Positions 21,691 to 31,765 of a DNA stretch of 64,000 nucleotides are shown in pieces; the first letter of the stretch is position 1, and every line of letters starts with the position of its first letter. Position numbers and translations under genes: made by a program. The stretch is from Aquilaria yunnanensis. Lineage: Eukaryota > Streptophyta > Magnoliopsida > Malvales > Thymelaeaceae. The DNA is taken from positions 110,250,893-110,314,892 of the forward strand of contig CM077594.1 of assembly GCA_039654915.1 (NCBI GenBank), given 5' to 3'. A model generated the notes under the pieces. It was not told the DNA's origin. It saw only the letters and a list, made by a program, of their open reading frames with translations, and did no database searches.

Positions 21691-24600
21691 ATGAGGGAAA
21701 TGGGTTTCGTCGTCTTGCCCATTACGAGATCGTTCCCCAAATTTGCTTTTCGTGCCATTTCGCTTTCGTTCTTGCTTTCTTTCTTGACCTTCACCACCAC
21801 CGGTTTGTAATTTTTTCTTCCATATGTATCTCTATATCACGCTAAAAACCTGTTCTGTGTTCCCTTTTCTCGAATTTTTAAGGGAATGGGTTTTCATTCA
21901 GTAGCCATAAATTTTAGGAGTTATCAGTATTATTATTCCTGCATGGATTATCATGTCTGCATTGATAATAGCCTTCGTTCTTGTACGCTTTTTACCTTAA
22001 AATCTGAATGGTACTTTCTGGAATTCTTCTTTGATGATAGTACGAGTTTTGATGCAGCTCATTGCATTGCTTCACCTTATTATGTACCTTTTTTTTATAT
22101 TGTGTGGGGATAGAAATGGTGGGCGAAACTACACTTTTTGCCTTCTTTAGGAATTTAAATATGGTTTTTGTTAAAATGATACTAGTTGTTTATTGTCAAA
22201 GTTTGCATCTTTGTAGGGTAAAAAGATGCTAACAATAATAAGCCCACAAAACCTGGTTCAACTCTTCTTGGTTCGTTTTCCTCTCGTGCCTGGTTGGTGT
22301 ATTATACAATTACATAGTATTACATTCTTGGACTATCCCTTTGTTTTGCTCTTGGCCGGTTTTAACTTATTTTTCGACTTTGACTGGGAAGACACTTAAA
22401 ACAGACATGATACGGAATTATTCGTTGCTTTCAGTAAGCAATTTTCCCTGTTATATGGACTAGTTTTCCTGAAATCAGTTGCATAGGCGTTCGACACCCC
22501 AAGCTTGTTGTGAGCGGGCTAATATATGTTTATTTTCAATATATTTTAATAGAAAGTTAGAAACTTAGAAATTCTTGCTTACTTTGCTGGTATGAGTTTC
22601 CGATTTCTTATGGGAACCATTATGCAATACACTATGTCGGTATGTTGTGTTTTTTTTTGAAAATGGAAGGTTTAGTTTAGTGGTGATAGTAATTCTCATG
22701 ATGTCATTATTTCAGAAGCATACGATCCACTTGACCCCGTTGGGAATATCACAATCAAATGGGATATCATGAGCTGGACTCCTGATGGATACGTGGTAAG
22801 TATCACCAGCTTGATAGCCCTTCTTGTCACTCAAGACAGAATCAAAACTTTAGATAAGTTATGAACCAAAAAATAGTCTCTAGAACAAGTATACTGTTAC
22901 CTTTGGCTTCAGCTGACCTACTGCTAATTGCCCATTATCTGCTCTGCATTATATTGAATTGAATTGTCAGGCGGTTGTCACAATTTACAACTTCCAGCAG
23001 TATCGTCATATTCAAGCACCTGGATGGTCACTAGAATGGACTTGGGCGAAGAAAGAGGTAATATGGAGCATGATGGGTGGTCAGACCACAGAACAAGGCG
23101 ATTGTTCGAGATTCAAAGGAAACATTCCACATTCCTGTAAAAAGAATCCAACAGTTGTAGATTTATTGCCTGGGACACCTTACAACCAGCAGATTGCAAA
23201 TTGTTGTAAAGGGGGGGTAATTAGCGCATGGGCACAAGATCCTGCCACTGCAGCGGCTTCTTTCCAGCTGAGTGTAGGTGCAGCAGGAACAACCAATAAG
23301 ACAGTAAGAGTGCCTAAGAATTTCACTTTAATGGCACCAGGGCCTGGCTACACTTGTGGGCCTGGCAAAATTGTGAAACCGAGTAAATTTATCAGTGCAG
23401 ATAAACGGAGAATTACTCAAGCTTTGAGTAAGTTGCTCAAACTGCAGAATTTTATCTTGTGTTGTATGTTTTTTTCAGTCATTCTGGGTCCCATGTTATT
23501 GCAAACCAACATTCGTTAGTTGTTGCCATTCTTAATTGCGATTCAATTCCTTATGTTGTATGTATCTCATTATAGAAGATGTGTCTTTACAATACAACGT
23601 ATTGCATTCTATAGAGGTAATCTGCCAATGTGAATGCCAAATTTCAAGGCTCACATGGAAAGAAGGAAGTTTGTAATGAAATCTTCATGTTTTGCATGCC
23701 TATCTTTCTGCTGTAGTATGGTCTTAACTGGTTTTACCCTTCTGGCAGTGACATGGAATGTGACATGTACCTATTCACAATTCCTAGCTCAGAAAACTCC
23801 CACCTGCTGTGTTTCCCTCTCATCATTTTACAACAAAACAATAGCACCCTGCCCGACATGTGCTTGTGGCTGTCAGAATGCTTCACAAGCAGGGAACTGT
23901 ATAAAGTGAGTATCCTGAACAGAAAAACAATTCATTAATCTTTGGAATGTGTTTTTTTGTTTTTCTTTTTTTCCTAAGTTGGTCCAGATTTGTGCTAATC
24001 GGTGGTCTTTTTGGGGGGCGCTAATACAAAGCCCAAAAGCTCCACATCTAGCTTCTGTTGTTTCAAATACAGGGAAGAACAGCTTGGCACCTCTGGTACA
24101 ATGTACCAACCATATGTGTCCAATCAGAGTTCACTGGCATGTTAAGCTTAACTACAAGGAGTATTGGCGTGTCAAGATCACTATCACAAACTTCAATTAC
24201 AATATGAACTACACACAATGGAATTTAGTTGTCCAGCATCCCAATTTTGACAACCTAACAGAGATATTTGGCTTCAACTACAAGCACTTAACCCCTTACA
24301 CGGGCATCAGTAAGTTTTATGTTCTTTGAATAGCCTTTTTTAATTGCTCTTCCAATCTCCCAAAGTAGAGACTGGTGACAGGGCTCATAGCTGTGGGCAA
24401 TCTCATCTATACACGTGTTAGTTCATTTAATAATGGGACTACTGGGCACCTTAAGTTCAAATGTGCCTGAAATAGGGAAAATTGGTGTGGAAAACAGTTT
24501 AGATGGTATGGAAAATCAATGCTGATAGAATAATTTGTAAAGGCTTAGATCTTCATGGCTTTATTGCTGGGAGTTGGTCTAAACTGGTTTTAGCTAGCTC

Positions 24601-24941
24601 ACTGCATTTGTTTCTAAAATAGTTCATCACTGTATAGTTCCCTAATTATTAATTTTACCTTTTTGCTTTTCCTAAATTATAATGCTGTCCATGGTATTCC
24701 TGAAGACATGATTGCTCATGTTCGTTTGTTCTTTTGAACAGATGACACTGCCATGCTATGGGGAATAAAGTCCTACAACGATGTGCTCATGCAAGCTGGT
24801 CCACTTGGTAATGTGCACTCAGAGGTACTGTTCCAGAAGGATAAATCAACATTTACTTTTGAAAAGGGCTGGGCTTTCCCTAGAGGGATTTACTTCAACG
24901 GTGACAACTGTGTGATGCCACCCACGTATTCTTACCTATAG
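21691..24941 (+). CDS. COBRA-like protein, COB clade, copy 1, lacking the GPI-anchor tail
   Basis: Exons: 21691-21802, 22716-22795, 22971-23427, 23749-23905, 24032-24309, 24742-24941. The phases are identical to the paralogue at 31766. The product is 427 aa: a signal peptide (about residues 1-36), the COBRA domain with EAYDPLDP and KWDIMSWTPDGYV, and the conserved Cys-rich segment with CCVSLSSF. COBRA proteins are extracellular GPI-anchored proteins that guide cellulose microfibril deposition. Here the frame stops at 24941, right after GDNCVMPP. The ~30-residue hydrophobic GPI signal present in copy 2 is missing because a hAT-like element begins there. A second oddity is Ser119 (TCC at 23133), where copy 2 and the family have Cys (HCCKK). 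All splice sites are sound, so a secreted, unanchored or misfolded protein is possible. It may be an early pseudogene. Confidence 0.85.
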
Positions 24942-25472
24942 CTATGAGTGTTCACTATTTAGATAAAACTGAATAATTCAAATGGATTATTCAGATTGGA
25001 CAAAATGGTCCGGTTATTGGATCAGTTATTGGTTCCTAAGCTTAAAACTAAATAAACTGAATAAATTGAGAAGTAATATATATTTTATAATTATACTTAT
25101 CAACTTCATATATGGAAGATCATTTTTGTTAATTTTAGATTATATGTTATGAATTAAATCTTAATTTTAGGTATGGATGGAATATTATCAAAATTTATCA
25201 TATCTTTTTCAAGTTTTATTTTACTTTTTCAATTATTATGTGTTTAATTTTAATAAAAAAGAGGTAAATTATAAAAATTGGATAAATTGAATTACAATTT
25301 GGATAGTTTGGATAAAAATAAAAAAAATTGAACTATAATTTGGATGGTTCGAATTGGTTTTAATATGTAATTCGGATGGTTTTGATTAAATTTAAAAAAA
25401 TTGAAAATTAATCGAATTGTCATATTCAGACCGGCTCTAAACCGATTCAACTGAATGAACACCCTTACCAAT
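24932..25472. mobile_element. Small hAT-like element in the last exon of COBRA-like copy 1
   Basis: About 525 bp (24940-25464) ending in GAATGAACACCC, which is the inverse of the left GAGTGTTCACTATTTA. Both ends are followed by short 'ggttcgg/aaactgaat' type blocks. The flanking 8-mers TTACCTAT (24932) and TTACCAAT (25465) differ at one base and may be the target duplication. The COBL coding sequence does not resume cleanly after it. Confidence 0.6.
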
Positions 25473-26677
25473 ACCTTAGAAAATGACCATTCAAAAAAAT
25501 ATATATAATAATTTTAAAAAAGCTTAATTATTTAACAATTTATATTTTACTTTTTTTTTCTAAAAAACTACTTTGGTTGACTTATTGGAAAAGAAAAAAT
25601 ATTTTTTATGCACTCTACTATTATGTTGATCAATTATATTTTGTAAATACCTTTTTCTCACTTTTTGTTTGTACAAATATGCAACATTAGGGACTTATGA
25701 ATTTAGAGATCATTTTTAGAGGAATTTTGCTTTAAGTAGATTTAGTTTTTAAATAATTTTTCAAATTAATGTTTTTGGTATTAATATTTTGTGATTTAGG
25801 ATTAGTATACCATATCATCTTGAAACTAATTCACCCATTGCAATTCTCATGATAATGAATATGGTACATACTATAATTTCTTCGGCTTTTTATCATTTGT
25901 TTTTGAAGAAAAATATAAAAAAATAAAATAAAATCTTTAACTTTGAGATGATTTTTCCCTTATATTCTTTATTAGTTTTTCTTTACCTTATTTGTTTCTT
26001 CAATTTCTTCCATATTAATGGCTTCTTTATGTTTATTGAATTTTTTTTTTCAAATATAAATATTAGGGAATCCATCAAAAGAAAAAAAAAGTTGTCAATA
26101 TTCAATTTAATTTGTTAAATTAATTTTTTTTTATTTCCCCCCAAATTCCTTAGTCTTATTTATGTCTAGCCATAGTAGATAACAAATGATAGTACCTACC
26201 ATATTCACTGGCTTTTTATTTTTTTTTTATATTTTCCCAAAAAAATTTTCAAAAACAAACGATAAAAAGCTAAAGAAGTTATGGTACATATCATCTTCAT
26301 TAACGTTAAAATTGCAAGAGATGAATTAGTTTCAAGATGATGTGATATACTAATTCTAAATAAAAAAATTAAAACCAAGAAGATTAATTTGGAAAAATGT
26401 TTGAAATGTAAATCTATTCAAAGAAAAACTCCTCTAAAAATAAACTCTAAATTCATAAGTCCCTATCTGCATATTTTGTACGAAAAAGGTGAGAAAAAAT
26501 ATTTAGAAAAAAAATAATTGATCAACATAATAGTGGAGTGCATAAAAAATATTTTTTTTTCCAATAAGTCAATCAAAGTATTTTTTTTAGAAAAATGTAA
26601 AATATAAATTATTAAATAATTAGATATTTTAAATTATTGTATATAATTTTTTTGAATTATCATTTTGTAAGTTATTA
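25470..26677. mobile_element. Foldback element with inverted arms of about 450 bp
   Basis: The left arm (25470 to about 25920) is the reverse complement of the right arm (about 26220-26677), with an unpaired centre of about 300 bp. Matching landmarks are TTAGAAAATGACCATTC against GAATTATCATTTTGTAA, GACTTATTGGAAAAG against CCAATAAGTCAATC, and GACTTATGAATTTAGAG against CTAAATTCATAAGTCCC. It is very AT-rich and non-coding. No clear target duplication was found. Transcribed, it would form a long imperfect hairpin. Confidence 0.82.
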
Positions 26678-26964
26678 ATTAGTTAATTGTGTATTTAACA
26701 AGTTAGTAAAGTTTATTAATTCACAAGTTTGGTGATAATAGAAATTTCTAAATAGAAGGGTCATTTTGCTGAAAAATTGGATGTTAGGACTTAAAGTTGT
26801 AGTTTATCCTAATGGCTGAAGAACTAAATCGCACCATTTAAAAAGTTTAAGGACTACGTCACTTGATTTTGCAAAGTTTTAGGACTAAGTCATACTGAGT
26901 TAAAGTCAAGAGATCAACTCGTGCGAGTTGGCAAAGTTGGAGGACTAATTATGCATTTAGTCCA
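26678..26964. other. AT-rich spacer with a MITE-like end
   Basis: No gene. It contains repeated 'aggactaa' phrases (GGACTTAAAG, AGGACTACGTC, AGGACTAAGTC, GGACTAATTATGCATTTAGTCC), typical of the subterminal parts of plant TIR elements. No partner end was found. Confidence 0.4.
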
Positions 26965-27475
26965 AAGCCTTATTGTCTAAGAAACATTAGGGAAGAAAAA
27001 ACAAAAAGAAGTTCAAAAACAAAAGAACCAAAAAAAGGAAAAGACATAAAGAACCTCAAATGAAAATAAAATAAAATAAAAATATATGGAACAATAAAAA
27101 AAACAAATATTCAAGTATGGAAAAACAAAAATGGAACGATACCAAAAAACAAAGCAAAGCAGCAACCTAGCTAAGACTTAAACCCCTACCATCCAAGTGA
27201 ACTAGTATATCTTTAACCAATTGTTCTATCAGCTACTTTTACCATAGTTGAAGATATAATTTTATAAAAACTATTGTGTATCTTGGTGCATACATACACC
27301 AGGCGCATCCAAGATTATTCATTTTCAAAAAGAAATAAAAGGAAAAGAAATATAATGTTTTCAATTACTCGAGTGAACAACTAGATAAGTGCAAGTGTAC
27401 AATAGTAAGAGAGACGTTGTCTAGATAATATCCCATTAAATTTGTTGCTTTTGCTAATTTATTATTGTCTGGAAA
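26965..27475 (-). repeat. A-rich SINE-like repeat, uninterrupted copy
   Basis: Paralogue of 17265-17579 plus 20632-20960, without the hAT insertion. On the minus strand it reads TGGTAAAAGTAGCTG..AACAATTGGTTAAAGATA, then GGTAGGGGTTTAAGTCT. These resemble A-box and B-box regions of a tRNA-derived SINE, followed by a T-rich tail. It marks the duplicated block that precedes the COBRA-like genes. Confidence 0.55.
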
Positions 27476-27530
27476 ATGTGTCATTTTTCATATCTATATA
27501 TCTTCTTTGGATATTATTGTTTACTCATAA

Positions 27531-28117
27531 GTAAATTGCATGAATAATCCCTAACTTTTAACTATTGCTTTATTTTGGTCCCTAACCTATTGAGTGTTCT
27601 ATTTTGGTCCTAAACCTATTAAAAAATTTTGTTTTAATTTGAAATCTATTTAAAACCATTTCATTTTAGTCCCCATTAAATGAAATATGTTAACCCAAAA
27701 TATTCATCTAATAACAACTTTCTATATCATAATTTAAACTATCTGGTAATTGTCCTATAATAAATTTAATATGTAAAATATTTTTTTATATTTAATAAAA
27801 AATTTAAATCACCATTTTTTTTATTTATGTAAAATGAACTTATTTCATTCAAGAATAAAAAACTACTTATTTAAATTATCTATTTACTATAAAAAATATT
27901 AAACTATTTAAATCTACTGAAAGATAATTACTGAATATTTAAATTAGAATTTCAAAAGTTTGCGTCAAACAGTTATTCTAAGTTAATGAATTTCATTTGG
28001 TGAGTGATCAAAATGAAGCAATTTTAATAGATTTAGGACTAAAACAGAGCATTCAATAGGTTAGGTGCTAAAATGAAATGATAATTAAATATTAGGAACT
28101 ATTTATGCAATTTACTC
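27531..28117. mobile_element. TIR element of about 590 bp, MULE-like
   Basis: GTAAATTGCATGAATAATCCCTAAC at the left pairs with the inverse of GAACTATTTATGCAATTTAC at the right, and the inner blocks (TTTGGTCCTAAACC against TTAGGTGCTAAAATG) also pair. The flanks TTACTCATA and TTGCTCACA suggest a degraded 9-bp duplication. A half-length relative lies at 20967-21215 upstream of COBRA-like copy 1. Confidence 0.65.
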
Positions 28118-28162
28118 GGTTGCTCACATGGACTCTATAAATACTAAGTAATATAAATGTAA

Positions 28163-28982
28163 TACTCCTTCCGTTCTAGTCAATTTGCTCCATTTGCTTT
28201 TGCACGAATATTAATAAAATCATTGTTTGACCCATTACTTTCCAAATCTGCCATTGTCTTCGTCTCTCTGACTCTCCTCCTCCTACAAAGATTCTGCCTC
28301 CCTCTGTCGCCGTCCTCCCTCACCATAGTGACCTCGTCGAGGTCCTTCCCTCGTTGCAATCCTTCCTTCACCGCCCCTCCCTTCCTCGCCGCCGCTCCTC
28401 GTCTTACCGTCGCTCCTCGCCTTGTCGCCGCTTCTTGTTGTTCCTCACCATAGCCTGAATGCTCCTTGCCTCACTGTTGTTGTCACCGTGCCTCACTTCG
28501 ACCTCACCTCACCTCGCCTTTCTCTGATCTCGCCTCGCCTTGCTCGCTGTGCTCCGATCTCGCTCGATTCTCATATCTTTCTCCGATCTCACCTCAACAT
28601 GCCTTGCTTCGCTCCGATCTCACATGATTCTAGCATCTTTTTCCGATCTCGCCTCACTTCGCTCCAATCCCGCATGATTCTTGCGCCTCTCTCCAATTCG
28701 CCCCACTGTTAGTCTCGTCTCGTTTGCAATTTCTCACATTGCTGTCGCTGGCAACACTGCCGCTACTCGCCGCCACTGGTTCATCAACTTAAGCACCTCG
28801 CTGAGAAATAAGAAAATGAGGATAGATAGAGGCGAGTGAGGGGCACAGGAAGTGGGTTAAGCAAGTGAGGGTAATGTGGTAAGTTGAGAGTCAAAAAGTT
28901 ACTAAAATGGGAAATTGTGCAAAATTTTGGAACTACTCAAAAAAGAAAATGAAGCAAAATATATGGGACGAAGATAGTAGTA
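28163..28982. mobile_element. Stowaway-like element with GC-rich interior, about 820 bp
   Basis: Flanked by TA at 28163 and 28981. The left end CTCCTTCCGTTCTAGTCAATTT pairs with the inverse of ATATGGGACGAAGATAGTAG. It is longer than typical Stowaway MITEs because the centre (28220-28760) is a CT-rich, GC-rich tract. That tract has many short repeats of CTCCGATCTCGCCTC. I see no transposase, and the interior looks like captured or expanded low-complexity DNA. Confidence 0.55.
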
Positions 28983-30660
28983 TTTATCAAAAGGTATTTT
29001 AGCAAAAATGTCTGATATATTCATGTGGCAAAGATCTATAGTGATTGTGAAAAAATATAAAATATTATGGAAAATGCGGACTATAAAAATGTTTGCACAA
29101 CTGATGACTTTTTAAAAATTCTTCACTGGAACCAGAAGTACTTTAAAGAATAAGAAAAAAAACAGAACCTTAAATAAATTCCTAAAAGCGTGCAATTCGC
29201 AATTTTCCAGAAGCTGTCTTAATGAGTCATTTATTGGGAGTTCGTTTCGACTTAAAACAATTAAAGAGATCGCATTATTTGCGGGTCGCGTCGAGTCGTG
29301 TTTCAATGCGGGCTTAAATAATTTATTGAAATTAGTCATAGCTTTTTAATAATATTTACAAAATATGCCACCTGACTGATCGGAAGTCTCTCCACCGACG
29401 CTCATAAGACAATCCGAACTGTAGATGCCTGATTTTTGCCAGTAATTCATGCCATTGTCGGCACAGAATAAGGAAATAAATCCAATTTCGGTTGGAGTAA
29501 AAAAATAAAGAAAAAAATGGCATTGAAGATGCTTGCTTTGTCCCTCCGTCAAACCCTCACTAAACAGGCCACAAGTTCCACCGCCAGATACCTCTAGAAC
29601 TCAAACAGCACGGGGCTCTATGCTCGGCAATCGACGAATCCAACACAGCAGGTCTGCAAACGGTGCTCTGATGGGCTCCTTTCAGGCAGTGAGTTTAAAA
29701 AATGGTAGGGCGGGTACGGGCGTGCGGCAGTGGATGAATCTGGTATTCGGTGCCGACAGTGGATATGGTGTGGACGATCCAAATCCGAGACCGGAGTGCG
29801 CTAATAAAGTTGGTAGTTGGGTGCGTCAACAATGACAGGGACAGAGCAGCCCTCTCAGAAATAGGAAGAAGAAAAGCAGTGGGGAAGGAAGAAAAAAGGC
29901 GGGTTCGAGCAATACTTCTACGGACAGAGGCTCTCAAGAGAACGAAGCAGCTGGAGGGACATGGCTAGTGGTTGCATCGACAACGGTAGGGACGGAGCAG
30001 AACGCAATCGAATCTGGCGAACGGAGCCGGATCGCCCTTTAGGTGGTGGCTGGACGGCCGACGGTGGGAGAGCGCGTGCAGTAGACGGAGGCGGATGGGG
30101 GGAACCAGGTGGGACGAGTTTCAGCTTCAAGAAGTGGGCTGCTACAGCATTTAAAGGGACTGACAAAATCATATAATTTTGGACTAAACTAGGTCCTTTT
30201 CTCCATCCTAGTTGGCCAACTCTGTTAACCGATTGGATAATGTTGGCCCATTAATTCGTTTAAGCGGAAACGAACTTGTGTAGATTATTGCACCCACTCG
30301 TTTAGCTCTTATCTTCATTTCACAACTTCTTTTTTTAGCAGCCAATGATTGGCGTACCCATGCTTTTACAGTCCTCCGTGAAAAATTTCTTCAATATCTC
30401 TTTTGCATACTTCTAGTGACAAATGAAAATCTCGTCTCCTTTTTGCTGAGCCTCGATTGCAAGCGAATACACCATTTCTCCCAGATGAGTCATCTCGATT
30501 CTCAAACACTAGCACCATGTCTTCCTTAAGTTGTTGGCCCTGGATAAGTTTAGCATTATTTCCTGCTTCTTGGGGAGATGAAGCAAAAATGTGATGCTGT
30601 GTTTACGCATTTTTTAATTAAGAAGGCTTATTATGGTGAAGTGAAATATATAACAATGCA
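28983..30660. other. Intergenic region with unassigned GC-richer segment
   Basis: A GC-richer stretch, 29370-30180, stands out from AT-rich surroundings. It contains an ATG at 29517 opening a short frame (MALKMLALSLRQTL, stop after about 26 codons). That looks like a mitochondrial presequence but has no continuation I can recognise. Frames further on (29533-29970) have no family character. It may be a decayed gene fragment. No function is assigned. Confidence 0.35.
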
Positions 30661-31765
30661 ATTTGGTAAGTTTCCATTGCTAGGTTTGAGCTTATCGACT
30701 AGTCTACTTCTTTTGCAAAGCTTAGGAGTCTAAATTTATTGAGTACTGAATTGTGGATTAATTAATACAAGTTCGATAGGTTTTAGGGCCATTTGTATAG
30801 TTAGGCAAGTTAAGACAGTGCAGTTCGTAGATGTCATAGTGCGAAATTTGGATAAAGATGTCATTTTCCATCAGCAGAGCAAAGTCATGCATCCAGTTTC
30901 AGCTTGTACTGGGACCGACAGCCACGCATTTCTTTTTCTTAACAATTACGCTTCAGTTAAATTAATGTACCCAGAAAGATAAAAGAAATTTTGGCCACTA
31001 CAAAAATTCTCCCTCTCCCTCTCTCTCTCTTGCTTGTTTATGTTTTTAGACAGGTCAAAACTTCCTAGTTCCTAGCAGTCTGTGAACTACATACTTGGTC
31101 CTCAGCTTAGCTGATCATTTTAAACGAGCCCCACCGCTTCGTTAACGCATCTAATTTTTTTTTTTTTTCACTTGACTTCGAATCGAAACCACCACTTTTC
31201 ACAATGACCCCTTTTTCAGAGGAAACATTTGTCCCAATGCCCGAATCTCATGCAATGAGAACTATAAGAATGCTGTTTGTTTGTATGATCGCGAGTTTCG
31301 TTCTTTTCTTCAGTTTTTGGTGTCTCAGGGAGTAAACCGTACCAACTATTAGAATTTGCGGTTTCCTTCTTCGAATATTTTCCATTTGTGGATATCATAT
31401 CATATGCCAGTTTTCCAGTAGATTCGTTAACATTACATCAATATAATATGAGTTACATAAATTTATTAAATAAGAGAGATTGTTTGTTGTTTCTTGTTTG
31501 TTTGTTACTTGTCACTTGTCAGGTTTGAACGTAAATGCATCAGAAGCGTAAGGATCAATTTTGTAATTTATTCCTAATTATCAGTAAAGTATTCCTCCTC
31601 AGTCCTGCTTAAAGGTTTGGAAGTCCACTACCGGGTACTTTCTTCCCCACCAGAGTTCTCCCTCTCCCTCCACCTTACCCCCTGCGCCTCTTTTGGATCT
31701 TCTCTTTCCTGTTCCGTTTTTCACAGATCGTGAGCTCAATCACAAACTCAACTCCTTCAAATGAG
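30661..31765 (+). promoter_or_regulatory. Upstream region of COBRA-like copy 2, with 640-bp insertion
   Basis: Positions 30670-30980 match 21225-21550 of copy 1, and 31618-31765 match 21551-21690. Between them about 640 bp has no counterpart in copy 1 (from AAAAGAAATTTTGGCCAC to TCCTGCTTAAAGG). The inserted segment itself begins with a partial repeat of the leader text (CTACAAAAATTCTCCCTCTCCCT). The two copies therefore differ mainly in distal promoter architecture. Confidence 0.6.

Noticed and set aside
23873..24109. Minus-strand frame across the intron between exons 4 and 5 of COBRA-like copy 1
   Set aside because: It overlaps splice sites of a clear gene on the other strand and has no family character.
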